This document shows, in pieces, positions 44,903 through 52,991 of a stretch of 64,000 bases of DNA. The DNA lies in contig NZ_JAIJZW010000003.1 of the NCBI RefSeq assembly GCF_019753765.1, forward strand, positions 124,001 through 188,000, in the 5' to 3' direction. Origin of the DNA: Microbacterium marinilacus (lineage in GTDB: Bacteria > Actinomycetota > Actinomycetes > Actinomycetales > Microbacteriaceae). Positions within the stretch are counted from its first letter, which is position 1. Every line of letters starts with the position of its first letter. Below the pieces are notes generated by a model. The model searched no databases and had not been told where the DNA came from. It saw only the letters and a program-made list of their open reading frames with translations. The translations under genes and the position numbers were made by a program.

Positions 44903-45894
44903 AAGCCGCTGCCCAGTTCGTCTCCGTCAGCCAGGTGTTCGGCGACGTCACCGCCGTCGACGACATCGACCTGTCGATCCCCGCCGGCCGGCTCACCACG
45001 CTGCTCGGCCCGTCCGGATGCGGCAAGACCACGTCGCTGCGGATGCTCGCGGGGTACACCCGGCCCACGAGCGGGCGGATCCTCATCGACGGCGTCGACG
45101 CCACCCGCACGCCGCCGGAGAAGCGCGGCCTCGGCATGGTGTTCCAGTCGTACGCGCTGTTCCCGCACATGACGGTCGCCGACAACGTCGGATACGGCCT
45201 CAAGCTGCGGGGCGTCGGGCGCACCGAGCGGAGCGCCCGGGTCGCCGAGAGCCTCGACATGGTCGGCCTCGGCCACCTCGCCGACCGGCGTCCGCGGGCG
45301 CTGTCGGGCGGCCAGCAGCAGCGCGTCGCCCTGGCGCGGGCGATCGCCATCCGTCCCAAGCTGCTGCTGCTCGACGAGCCCCTGTCCAACCTCGACGCCC
45401 GCCTGCGGGTGCAGATGCGCGCCGAGATCCGGCGCATCCAGTCGGAGACCGGGCTCACGGTCGTGCTCGTCACCCACGACCAGGACGAGGCGCTCGAGAT
45501 GAGCGACGAGATGGTGCTGATGCGCGCCGGCCGCATCATGCAGCAGGGCGCCCCGAGCGAGGTCTTCGGGGCGCCTGCCGGCCGGTTCGTCGCCGACTTC
45601 CTCGGGTACGAGAACTTCGTCGCCACGGCCGAGGGCACGCTGACCGTGCGCCCCGAGCACCTCGCGGTGCTGCCCGCGTCCGTGCCCGCCGACGGCCTCG
45701 CCCTGCCCGCCGTCGTCACCGACGTCGCCTACCGGGGCGTCGACCTGCTCGTCACGGTCATCGCCCGCGACGCGAACGGCGAGGTCACGCTGCGCGCCGA
45801 CATGCGCGCCGACGGCGACGCTCCGCGCCTCGTGCCCGGAGACAGCGTGACGGTCGCGGCTCCCGAGTCGCGGCTCGTCCGTCTTCCCGACTGA
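44899..45894 (+). CDS. ABC transporter ATPase, PotA-like
   Basis: 331 residues. Walker A GPSGCGKT (37-44), signature LSGGQQQR (135-142), Walker B KLLLLDEPLSNLD (154-166) and the switch His in VTHDQDEA. A short TOBE-like C-terminal domain contains LTVRPEHLAVLPASV. It energises the importer with the two permeases. An 80-base gap with hairpins separates it from the binding-protein gene. Confidence 0.95.
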   Translation: MKAAAQFVSVSQVFGDVTAVDDIDLSIPAGRLTTLLGPSGCGKTTSLRMLAGYTRPTSGRILIDGVDATRTPPEKRGLGMVFQSYALFPHMTVADNVGYGLKLRGVGRTERSARVAESLDMVGLGHLADRRPRALSGGQQQRVALARAIAIRPKLLLLDEPLSNLDARLRVQMRAEIRRIQSETGLTVVLVTHDQDEALEMSDEMVLMRAGRIMQQGAPSEVFGAPAGRFVADFLGYENFVATAEGTLTVRPEHLAVLPASVPADGLALPAVVTDVAYRGVDLLVTVIARDANGEVTLRADMRADGDAPRLVPGDSVTVAAPESRLVRLPD

Positions 45895-45906
45895 TCCCCA
45901 CCCCCA

Positions 45907-45948
45907 GGGCGGCGGGTCCGCCCCACCCCACCGGCGGCGGCCGCCGCC
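45907..45948 (+). other. Two GC-rich hairpins between importer ATPase and binding protein genes
   Basis: GGGCGG (45907-45912) pairs with CCGCCC (45918-45923), and GGCGGCGGCCGCCGCC (45933-45948) is a perfect palindrome. They may partly terminate the upstream transcript or protect the 5' end of the binding-protein message, allowing different expression of the receptor. Confidence 0.55.
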
Positions 45949-45974
45949 ATCCTTCTCCCCGAAAGGACGCGCAC

Positions 45975-47045
45975 ATGCAGCGCCACACCCTTCACCGCTC
46001 GCTCGGGATCGCCTCGGGCGTCGTCATCGGCGCCGTCGCGCTCGCCGGATGCTCCGCACCCTCCTCCGACGAGGCGTCCGACACGATCGTCGTCAGCACG
46101 TTCCCGTTCGGCGTCGAGCAGTTCCAGGAGGCGATCGTCGACCCGTTCACCGAGGCCACCGGGATCCAGGTCGAGGTCGAGACCGGCTCGAACTCCGACC
46201 GTCTGTCGCAGCTCGAGCTGTCGGCCGGCGACCCGGGCGTGGACGTGATGCTCCTGTCCGACACGTACGTCGCCCTCGGCCAGGACAGCGATCTGTTCGA
46301 GTGGATCGACGCCGAGGACGTGCCGACCATCGACGACGTCACCGAGCTCGTCCCGGAGGGCGCCTACGCGGGCCCGGCCTACACGTACCAGCTCAACGGC
46401 ACGCTGTACGACACCGAGGCGCTCAGCGCCGAGGAGGCCGCCGACTGGAGCCTCTACGGCGACCCGGGGCTCGCCGGCCGCGTCGCGCTGCCGGACATCT
46501 CGGCCTCGTCGGGCCAGCTGCTCGTGGCGGGCGTCGGCTCCACCTACGGCGACGGCCCGTACGACGTCGACGCCGCCCTCGAGCAGCTCGCCGGCTGGGC
46601 GCCGGGCGTGCTGCAGTTCTACACCTCCTCCACCGAGGTGACGAACCTGCTGACGCAGGGCGAGATCGTGGCCGCCAACTCGCTGAGCGGGTTCGCGATC
46701 ACCCTCGCCGAGAACGACGACCGGTACGCGTTCGCTCAGCCCGCGAGCGGTGCGTACATGACCACGAACCACGCCGTCATCCCCGAGGGCGCGCCCAACG
46801 AGGACGCCGCCAAGCAGTTCATCGACTACCTGCTGGGCGTCGAGGCGCAGACCGCCGCGGGCGAGCTCGTCGGCGACCTGCCCGTCAACCCGGACGCCGC
46901 CGTGCCCGAGCGCGCGACGGCGGTGCTGGGGGACGTGCCCGCCGACCCGATCGGCGCCGGCTATCAGACGCTCGACCCGGCGGAGGTCGTCGCGATCCGC
47001 GACGACCTGGTCGAGCGCTTCGCGCGCGAGGTCACGGGAGGCTGA
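45975..47045 (+). CDS. ABC transporter substrate-binding lipoprotein (PotD-like)
   Basis: 356 residues. The signal peptide ends in the lipobox ALAGC (Cys26). The mature protein has IVVSTFPFGVEQFQEAIVDP, FTEATGIQVEVETGSNSDRL and DPGVDVMLLSDTY, matching the extracellular solute-binding family 1/PotD group. It is acidic, as usual for secreted actinobacterial receptors. Gene order permease-permease-ATPase-receptor under LacI control suggests an inducible uptake system. The adenosine deaminase-like gene downstream hints at a purine-related ligand, but PotD-like receptors bind diverse compounds. Confidence 0.92.
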   Translation: MQRHTLHRSLGIASGVVIGAVALAGCSAPSSDEASDTIVVSTFPFGVEQFQEAIVDPFTEATGIQVEVETGSNSDRLSQLELSAGDPGVDVMLLSDTYVALGQDSDLFEWIDAEDVPTIDDVTELVPEGAYAGPAYTYQLNGTLYDTEALSAEEAADWSLYGDPGLAGRVALPDISASSGQLLVAGVGSTYGDGPYDVDAALEQLAGWAPGVLQFYTSSTEVTNLLTQGEIVAANSLSGFAITLAENDDRYAFAQPASGAYMTTNHAVIPEGAPNEDAAKQFIDYLLGVEAQTAAGELVGDLPVNPDAAVPERATAVLGDVPADPIGAGYQTLDPAEVVAIRDDLVERFAREVTGG

Positions 47046-47050
47046 CGCGA

Positions 47051-47111
47051 CGCCCGGACCCGCCGGGCGTCCCCGCCGACGCGGGCTGCCGGTCCCCCCG
47101 GCCGGCAGCCC
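47051..47111 (+). terminator. Tandem hairpins after the binding-protein gene
   Basis: CGCCCGG/CCGGGCG (47051-47057 with 47063-47069, 5-base loop) is followed by GGGCTGCCGG/CCGGCAGCCC (47083-47092 with 47102-47111, 9-base loop). Probably ends or attenuates the importer transcript before the deaminase gene. Confidence 0.7.
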
Positions 47112-47136
47112 GTCCCCCTCGATCGAACGAAGGCAC

Positions 47137-48255
47137 ATGAGCACCACGTCCCTGCACGACTACATCGACCGCATGCCGAAGGCCGATCTGCACTGCCACC
47201 TCATCGGCACTGTGCGCGCGTCCACCTTCGCCGAGCTCGCTCGCCGCGAGCGCCTCGAGCTGCCCGCGGATCCCGAGCGCGTCTACGCCGACATCAACTC
47301 GCTGCCGCCGGACCCCGCCCTCTACCGGGACACGCGCATCCCCGTCCCGCTCGGGCGTTCCGCCGACGAGCCGGAGGTGTCGTACTCGCTCTTCCAGGCG
47401 TCGAAGTGGGTCGTGGACGTGCTGCGCAGCCCCGAGGACCTGACGCGGATCGTCTACGAGGCATTCGAGGCTGCGCACCGCACGAGCGCCACCCGGCACC
47501 TGGAGATCTCGTTCGACGAGCTCTCCGAGCACCTGCGCCCGATCGGGTATGCGGGCGTCGTCGAGGCGTACGCCGAGGGCATCCGGATGGCCGAGCGCGA
47601 CTTCGGCATGACCGGTCTGCTGATGGCGGCCGTCGACCGCAGCCGCACCGGCGACGAGGCGCTCGCCTGGGTGCGCACGGTCGTCGACAACCCGCACGAG
47701 TACGTCGCGGGCATCGGCCTCGACAACCTCGAGACCGTCGGCCCCCCCGAGCGCTTCGAGGCGGCGTACCGGCTCGCGGGCGAGGCGGGGCTGCACCGCA
47801 CCGCGCACTCGTCCGAGCACGCGCCGATCGCCGCGAACACGATCACCTGCCTCGACGTGCTCGGGTGCGACCGCATCGACCACGGCTACTTCGTGCTCGA
47901 GGACGACGCCGTGGTGGAGCGCCTGCGCGACGAGCAGGTGCCGTTCAGCGTCATCTCGACCACGTCGCGGCGGTCCTGGCGCCCGTGGCGCCGCGCCTCC
48001 ATCCGCGCCATGCTGGACGCCGGCCTCAACGTGATCCCCGCCTCGGACGACCCGGGGATGTTCCCGACGACGCTCGCCGCGGAGTACCGGATCCTCGCCG
48101 ACGACCTGCAGGTCCCGCGCGAGCGCCTGCGGGAGATGGCCCTCGCCGGCGTCGACGCGAGCTGGCTGCCGGCCGCGCGCAAGGCGGAGGTCCGCGCCCG
48201 GTTCGAGCGGGAGCTGGCGGCGCTCGACGCCGAGCTCGGGGCGGCCGGGGCGTGA
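47137..48255 (+). CDS. Adenosine deaminase family protein
   Basis: 372-residue metal-dependent deaminase. Zinc ligands are expected at His19 and His21 (ADLHCHLIG), and catalytic residues in LHRTAHSSEHAP (about 225-236), DRIDHGYFVL and IPASDDPGMFPTT (Asp pair, about 301-313). The sequence between VYADINSLPPDPALYRD and PEVSYSLFQAS is longer than in classical adenosine deaminase, so it may act on adenine or another purine derivative. ATG 47137 follows GAACGAAGG. It overlaps the CapA-like gene by GTGA. Confidence 0.85.
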   Translation: MSTTSLHDYIDRMPKADLHCHLIGTVRASTFAELARRERLELPADPERVYADINSLPPDPALYRDTRIPVPLGRSADEPEVSYSLFQASKWVVDVLRSPEDLTRIVYEAFEAAHRTSATRHLEISFDELSEHLRPIGYAGVVEAYAEGIRMAERDFGMTGLLMAAVDRSRTGDEALAWVRTVVDNPHEYVAGIGLDNLETVGPPERFEAAYRLAGEAGLHRTAHSSEHAPIAANTITCLDVLGCDRIDHGYFVLEDDAVVERLRDEQVPFSVISTTSRRSWRPWRRASIRAMLDAGLNVIPASDDPGMFPTTLAAEYRILADDLQVPRERLREMALAGVDASWLPAARKAEVRARFERELAALDAELGAAGA

Positions 48256-49595
48256 GCATGCGCATGGAGGCGATCAGCCTCGATGTGCGCGACATCCCGG
48301 GGGAGCCGCTCCGCGGCAGGTTCACGCTCGCCGCTGTCGGAGACCTGATCTACCTGCGTCCGATGGCCCGCACGCTCGCGGCGCAGCAGCCCGAGCTCGT
48401 CGCCGCGCTGCGCGGCGCCGACGTGACGTTCGGCAACCTGGAGACGGCGATCATCGACGTCGACGCGTTCGCCGGGTCGCCGCAGGCGGAGTCCGGCGGC
48501 ACCTGGATGCACGCCGACCCGCGCGTGGCCGACGACCTCCGCGAGCTCGGCTTCGACGCGGTGGCGCTGGCGAACAACCACGCGACCGACTGGGGCGTCG
48601 AGGGTCTGCGGGAGACGGCCGCGCGGCTGCGGCGGGCCGGGATCGTGCACGCCGGCGGGGGAGGCACGATGAGCGCCGCTCGCGCGGCGGGCTCCCTCGA
48701 CGTGGCGCAGGGGAGGGTCAGCGTGATCGCCGCCTCCGCGACGTTCACGCCCATGTCGCCCGCCGCCGACCCGTTCGGACGCGTGCCCGGGCGCGGCGGC
48801 ATCAGCGTGCTGCGCACCGGCGAGGTCGGTGCGGTCCATCCGGACGACCACGCCGTGCTGCGCCGCCTCGCCACGGCGCCCAGCTACTCCAACGCGGTGC
48901 GGGACGACTCCGTGCGGCTGATGGGCGGCGAGTTCGTCGCCGACGACTCGGTGCCCCGGGGCGAGGCGCGGATCGACCGCGTGGTGGACGAGGGCGACGC
49001 GTCCGAGATCCTGACCGCGATCCGGCAGGCGCGCCAGAACGGCAACCTCGTGCTGTTCTCGCTGCACAGCCACGAGCCCGACAACGGCGACGTGCCCGCG
49101 CCGTTCGCCGCCGACTTCGCGCGCCGCGCCGTCGACGCGGGCGCGCACGTCGTGGTGGGACATGGCCCGCACCGGCTGCGCGGCATCGAGCTGTACCGGG
49201 GTGCGCCGATCCTGCACTCGCTGGGCAACTTCGCGATGATGAGCAACAGCCTCGACGTCGTGACCCGCGACACCTACCGCCTGTACGGGGCGGACCCCGC
49301 GCACGTGACGGTGCCCGAGCTGCTCGGCGCCCGCAACGCCGCCCTGTTCGGCGACCGTGCGCTCGACGAGTCGGCCGTCGTCCTGCTGGGCTACGACGAC
49401 GGCGCGCTCGCCGACGTCGAGATCCTGCCCGTCGACCTCGCCGGCGCCGGCGGCGGCGCCTCGCACGGGGTCCCCGCCCTGGCCGGCCCGGACGAGTCGG
49501 CGGCGCTGCTGTCCCGCCTGGCCGACCTCTCGCGTCCGTTCGGCACCGAGCTGCGGATCGACGGCGCGCGGGCGCGCGTGCGGCTCCCGGGCTGA
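48252..49595 (+). CDS. CapA family protein (metallophosphatase fold)
   Basis: 447 residues. Motifs of the poly-gamma-glutamate biosynthesis CapA group run in order: GDLIYLRPM (about 30), FGNLETAIID, VALANNHATDWG, LFSLHSHEPDNG and HVVVGHGPHRLRGIELYRG with HSLGNF near 320. No signal peptide is seen, and capBC are absent, so a role in capsule synthesis is doubtful. Coupling to the deaminase (GTGA overlap) suggests a hydrolase in the same catabolic unit. GTG 48252 is used; ATG 48258 is an alternative. Confidence 0.85.
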   Translation: MSMRMEAISLDVRDIPGEPLRGRFTLAAVGDLIYLRPMARTLAAQQPELVAALRGADVTFGNLETAIIDVDAFAGSPQAESGGTWMHADPRVADDLRELGFDAVALANNHATDWGVEGLRETAARLRRAGIVHAGGGGTMSAARAAGSLDVAQGRVSVIAASATFTPMSPAADPFGRVPGRGGISVLRTGEVGAVHPDDHAVLRRLATAPSYSNAVRDDSVRLMGGEFVADDSVPRGEARIDRVVDEGDASEILTAIRQARQNGNLVLFSLHSHEPDNGDVPAPFAADFARRAVDAGAHVVVGHGPHRLRGIELYRGAPILHSLGNFAMMSNSLDVVTRDTYRLYGADPAHVTVPELLGARNAALFGDRALDESAVVLLGYDDGALADVEILPVDLAGAGGGASHGVPALAGPDESAALLSRLADLSRPFGTELRIDGARARVRLPG

Positions 49596-49630
49596 CCCCC
49601 CGACCGCCCGCCTCGCCCCTCCCCGCCCGC

Positions 49631-49699
49631 GACAATCCTTTCCTGCGCTGAGAATGCAGGCGCTGCACGCATTGTCGGCGCAGGATGGGATTCTCGGCG
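49631..49699. repeat. Nested palindrome family, copy B
   Basis: About 69 bases. Over its central 35 bases (GAGAATGCAGGCGCTGCACG and following) it is the exact reverse complement of copy A, and the outer words GACAATCC and GGATTCTC keep the mirrored plan. It lies between capA and the AAA+ gene, 36 bases after the stop, here between genes in the same direction. Confidence 0.9.
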
Positions 49700-49764
49700 C
49701 GGATGGATGCACGCGGTCGGGTGACTACTGTGATCAGGGCGTCCAGACGGCTCGGGGAGGAAAC

Positions 49765-51123
49765 ATGGCGGGAGCGAACGACGAGTTCATCGCGGTGATC
49801 CAGGCGGCGGTCCAGACGGATCCGGACAACGTCGCGTTGCGGATCGACCTCGTCGAGCTGATGCTGCAGTCGGACCCTCCCGGCGCGCTGGCGCAGATCG
49901 CCGAGCTCGAGCGGCTCGGCGCGAACACCCAGACCGTGCAGGTGCTGCGCGCACGCGCGGCCGCCGCGCAGCTGCGCTCCGGCGCGGCGGCACCGGCGGA
50001 CGTCGTCCCGCCCGCGTCCGCGGCCGAGGCCGGACCCGAGGCCGGACCCGCCGAGGCCAGGCCCGCCGAGCGCGAGCCGGGGCCCGCCGAGCGCGAGCCG
50101 GAGCCCAGGCCCGCCTCCGTCCAGGACGTGGCGCCGCGGGGCGTCCCGGCGGGCCCGGCCGCGCCGACCGAGGCGCAGGATCCGCCCTCCGACGCCGAGC
50201 GCGCGCCCGTCGGCGTCTCGGGCGAGGAGGAGTTGCCGGTGTGGGACGTCGAGCGGCCCGCCGTGACGCTCGCGGACGTCGCGGGCCTGGCGGAGGTCAA
50301 GGGACACCTCGAGGCGGCGTTCCTCGCCCCGCTTCGCAACCCCGAGCTGGCGCGCATGTTCGGGAAGTCCGCGGGGGGCAGCCTGCTGATGTACGGCCCG
50401 CCCGGATGCGGCAAGACGTTCATCGCGCGGGCGATCGCCGGCGAGCTGGGCGCGGGCTTCGTCCACGCGACGCTGGCCGACCTGATGGGGCAGTACTTCG
50501 GCCAGAGCGAGAAGGCCCTGCACCAGCTGTTCGAGACCGCCCGCGCCTCACGTCCGTGCGTGATCTTCCTCGACGAGTTCGACGCCATCGGCGGACGGCG
50601 CTCATCCGGCGGCGCGAGCGCGCAGTCGCTCAGGATGGTCACGAGCCAGCTGCTGGAGGAGCTCGACGGGGTGCGCGCGGCCAACGACGGCATCTACGTG
50701 CTGGCGGCCACGAACCGGCCGTGGGACATCGACCCCGCGCTGCGGCGTCCCGGACGGCTCGACCGGACCGTGCTGATCCTGCCGCCGGACGAGCCGGCGC
50801 GCGCGGCCATCGTGCGCGGCCGGCTGCGCGACAAGCCGGCGGCCGCGGTCGACGCCGACGCGATCGCCGCGCGCACCGCCGAGTTCTCCGGCGCCGACCT
50901 GACCTACGTGGTCGACACCGCCGTGCAGCAGGCCTTCGTCGACTCGATGCGCGACGGCGTGCCGCGGATGATCGACACGAACGACCTCCTGCGCGCCACG
51001 GGGGCCGTCGTGCCGTCCACCCGCAGCTGGTTCGAACAGGTCGCTCCCGTGCTCGAGTACGGCGTCGACGACGGCACCTTCGCCCAGCTCAAGGCCTACC
51101 TCCGGAAGCACCGCATCCGATGA
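49765..51123 (+). CDS. AAA+ ATPase with TPR-like N-terminus
   Basis: 452 residues. The first 70 form a short helical repeat region (TDPDNVALRIDLVELMLQSD), then a Pro/Ala/Glu linker with a duplicated GPAEREP, then a classical AAA module: Walker A GPPGCGKT (211-218), Walker B VIFLDEFD (267-274), sensor 1 ATNRP (315-319), arginine finger region RRPGRLD (327-333). QYFGQSEKALHQLF resembles the pore loop of FtsH/Cdc48-type remodelers. GGGGAGG precedes ATG 49765. ATGA overlap couples it to a TPR membrane protein, so the pair probably acts as one complex. EccA-like remodelers have a similar plan, but no ESX genes are here. Confidence 0.88.
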   Translation: MAGANDEFIAVIQAAVQTDPDNVALRIDLVELMLQSDPPGALAQIAELERLGANTQTVQVLRARAAAAQLRSGAAAPADVVPPASAAEAGPEAGPAEARPAEREPGPAEREPEPRPASVQDVAPRGVPAGPAAPTEAQDPPSDAERAPVGVSGEEELPVWDVERPAVTLADVAGLAEVKGHLEAAFLAPLRNPELARMFGKSAGGSLLMYGPPGCGKTFIARAIAGELGAGFVHATLADLMGQYFGQSEKALHQLFETARASRPCVIFLDEFDAIGGRRSSGGASAQSLRMVTSQLLEELDGVRAANDGIYVLAATNRPWDIDPALRRPGRLDRTVLILPPDEPARAAIVRGRLRDKPAAAVDADAIAARTAEFSGADLTYVVDTAVQQAFVDSMRDGVPRMIDTNDLLRATGAVVPSTRSWFEQVAPVLEYGVDDGTFAQLKAYLRKHRIR

Positions 51124-52214
51124 GTGAGGAGGGACTGGCCCGGGCGGGGGAGCTCGCCCAGGTCGGGGAGGTCGCCCGCGCCCAGCAGCTGGTGCGCTCC
51201 CACCTGGCCGAGCATCCGGACGACGCCCGCGGGGTGTTCCTGCACGCGCACCTCAGCCTGATGGCGGGGGACGCCGCGGAGGCCGAGCGCGCGGCGCTGC
51301 TGGTCGCCGGAACCGAGCTGCGCGAGGGCGCTGCGCGCATCCTGACGGGGGCTCTCCTGGCGCAGGGGCGCCCCGACGAGGCGGCCGAATGGGCGCGGGT
51401 CGCCCTCGCCCTCGCTCCCGAGGACTGGTCCACCTACCTCATGTACGCGTCCGTGCAGGAGGCGCAGGGCGATCGTCAGGGCGCGCAGGTGAGCGCCCAC
51501 GAGGGCGTCGAGGTCGCCACGCGCAGCGGGGACCCCGCCGACCGCGCCCGGGCGCTGGTGGGCTACGCGCGCATCCTGCTCTCGACGAGGGGCCGCCCGC
51601 AGCTCGCGCTCCAGGCGGCCGAGGAGGCGCTGTCGACCGAGCCGAGCGACCTCGAGGCGGCGTCCGTGCTCGCGCTGGCCCAGCTCGCCTCGCGCCGAGC
51701 GGGGCCTGCCCTCGCCACGTCCCTGTCGGTGCTGCGGCAGACGCCGCTGGACGCGGGGCTGCCCGTCGTCGCGCGGTACGCCGTGCACATCCTCCTCGGA
51801 CGTTTCGTCGGCCGCCTGCTGCTGCTGTCGATCCCGCTGGTGTACGTGCTCCTCGGCGGGGGCGAGGCGCTCGACGCCGTGTGGCCGTCCGACGCGACGA
51901 ACTCGGGGTTCGACCTCTCGCCCGGGGTGGCGGTGGCGTCGCGGGTCGCCGGCGCGCTCGGTCTCGGCGTCGTGGCGCTCGTCGGGAGGTGGACGTTCGG
52001 GCCGCTCATCGACCCGGCGGTGAGGACGCCGGTGCTGCGGTACGCGCGACGGCGGGTATCCGCGTGGATCCAGGCGGTGCTCGTCGGCCTCGCCGTGCTG
52101 CTGTACCTCGTGGCGCTCGTCCTCGGGTTCCCCTTCGCGATCCCGATGGTGCCGATGCTGATGCTCTTCGCCTGGATCCTGCAGGGATACGCGGCGTGGG
52201 GCCTGCCGCGGTGA
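51120..52214 (+). CDS. TPR-repeat membrane protein, partner of the AAA+ ATPase
   Basis: 364 residues. About four to five TPR-like helical pairs (for example AEHPDDARGVFLHAHLSLMA and GRPDEAAEWARVALALAPED) fill residues 1-215. Three or so membrane segments follow (LLLLSIPLVYVLLGGG; GALGLGVVALVG; AVLVGLAVLLYLVALVLGF), and the C-terminus is hydrophobic. The TPR region should face the cytoplasm where the ATPase is. No enzymatic motif. Function unknown; tethering the ATPase to the membrane is the simplest reading. Confidence 0.82.
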   Translation: MSEEGLARAGELAQVGEVARAQQLVRSHLAEHPDDARGVFLHAHLSLMAGDAAEAERAALLVAGTELREGAARILTGALLAQGRPDEAAEWARVALALAPEDWSTYLMYASVQEAQGDRQGAQVSAHEGVEVATRSGDPADRARALVGYARILLSTRGRPQLALQAAEEALSTEPSDLEAASVLALAQLASRRAGPALATSLSVLRQTPLDAGLPVVARYAVHILLGRFVGRLLLLSIPLVYVLLGGGEALDAVWPSDATNSGFDLSPGVAVASRVAGALGLGVVALVGRWTFGPLIDPAVRTPVLRYARRRVSAWIQAVLVGLAVLLYLVALVLGFPFAIPMVPMLMLFAWILQGYAAWGLPR

Positions 52215-52245
52215 CGGCGGCGCGCCCGGCGCGCCGGGCCTCCGG

Positions 52246-52818
52246 TCAGCCCTTCTGCTTGGCGGCGGCCTTCGCCGCCCGCTTGTGCTCGCGCACCTTC
52301 GCGAGCGTTTCGGGGCTCGTGATGTCGGCGACCGACCGGAAGGACCCGTCCTCGCCGTAGGCGCCGGCAGCCTCGCGCCAGCCATCGCCCGCGAAGCCGT
52401 ACTGCTTGCCGAGCAGGGCCAGGAAGATCCGCGCCTTCTGCTCGCCGAAGCCGGGCAGCGCCTTGAGGCGCCGCAGCACCTCCGCGCCGGTGGGCGCGCC
52501 CTGCGTCCAGATCGCGGCGGCGTCGCCGTCCCAGTCGTCGACCAGGGTCTGGCACAGCGTGCGCACCCGCTCGGCCATAGACCCGGGGAAGCGGTGCACC
52601 GCGGGGCTCTGGCGGAACGCCTCGAGGAAGGCGTCGGGGTCGTACCCGGCGATCGTCTCCGCGTCGACCGCTCCGATCCGCTGCCGGATCTTCTCGGGCC
52701 CGGTGAAGGCGGTCTCCATCGCGATCTGCTGGTCCAGCAGCATCCCGATGAGCAGCGCGAGCGGGTTGTCGGTGAGCAGCGCGTCGGCGGACTCGTCGCC
52801 GGTGATCGTCAGGGCCAT
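52246..52818 (-). CDS. HhH-GPD type base excision DNA repair protein
   Basis: 190 residues. A helix-hairpin-helix is visible at LKALPGFGEQKARIFLALLG (about 117-136), with LALLIGMLLDQQIAMETAFT near the N-terminus, typical of the small actinobacterial HhH-GPD glycosylase-like family. The catalytic Lys of EndoIII is not evident, so the activity is uncertain. The Lys/Ala-rich tail (HKRAAKAAAKQKG) may bind DNA. GAGAAT ends six bases before ATG 52818, consistent with a leaderless message. Confidence 0.85.
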   Translation of the reverse strand: MALTITGDESADALLTDNPLALLIGMLLDQQIAMETAFTGPEKIRQRIGAVDAETIAGYDPDAFLEAFRQSPAVHRFPGSMAERVRTLCQTLVDDWDGDAAAIWTQGAPTGAEVLRRLKALPGFGEQKARIFLALLGKQYGFAGDGWREAAGAYGEDGSFRSVADITSPETLAKVREHKRAAKAAAKQKG

Positions 52819-52850
52819 GCGCCCATTCTCCCGCCCCACCCCCTCGCCCC

Positions 52851-52918
52851 GACAATCCCTCTTCGCGTCGAGAATGCACCCGCCACACGCATTCTCGGCG
52901 CGGGGACGGATTCTCGAC
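52851..52918. repeat. Nested palindrome family, copy C
   Basis: About 68 bases, the most divergent copy. GACAATCC, GAGAATGC, GCATTCTC and GGATTCTC occur in the same mirrored order as in copies A and B, but the loop reads ACCCGCCACAC. It lies between the divergent HhH-GPD and DUF2207 promoters, unlike A and B. Confidence 0.85.
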
Positions 52919-52979
52919 CGGTGGCGGTCCGGCGGGCGGATCCGCCGCACGGGGGATGCGGGCGGCGTCGGGCGATTCC

Positions 52980-52985
52980 TAGGCT
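52980..52985 (+). promoter_or_regulatory. -10 hexamer of the DUF2207 gene
   Basis: TAGGCT ends exactly six bases before ATG 52992, leaving no room for a ribosome site. It is the clearest example of the leaderless pattern found before more than a dozen genes in this window. Confidence 0.7.
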
Positions 52986-52991
52986 GGAGCG

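Noticed and set aside
49765..52214. Type VII (ESX) secretion locus
   Set aside because: Only an EccA-like architecture is present; no FtsK/EccC ATPase, EccB/D/E, WXG100 or mycosin gene occurs in the window.
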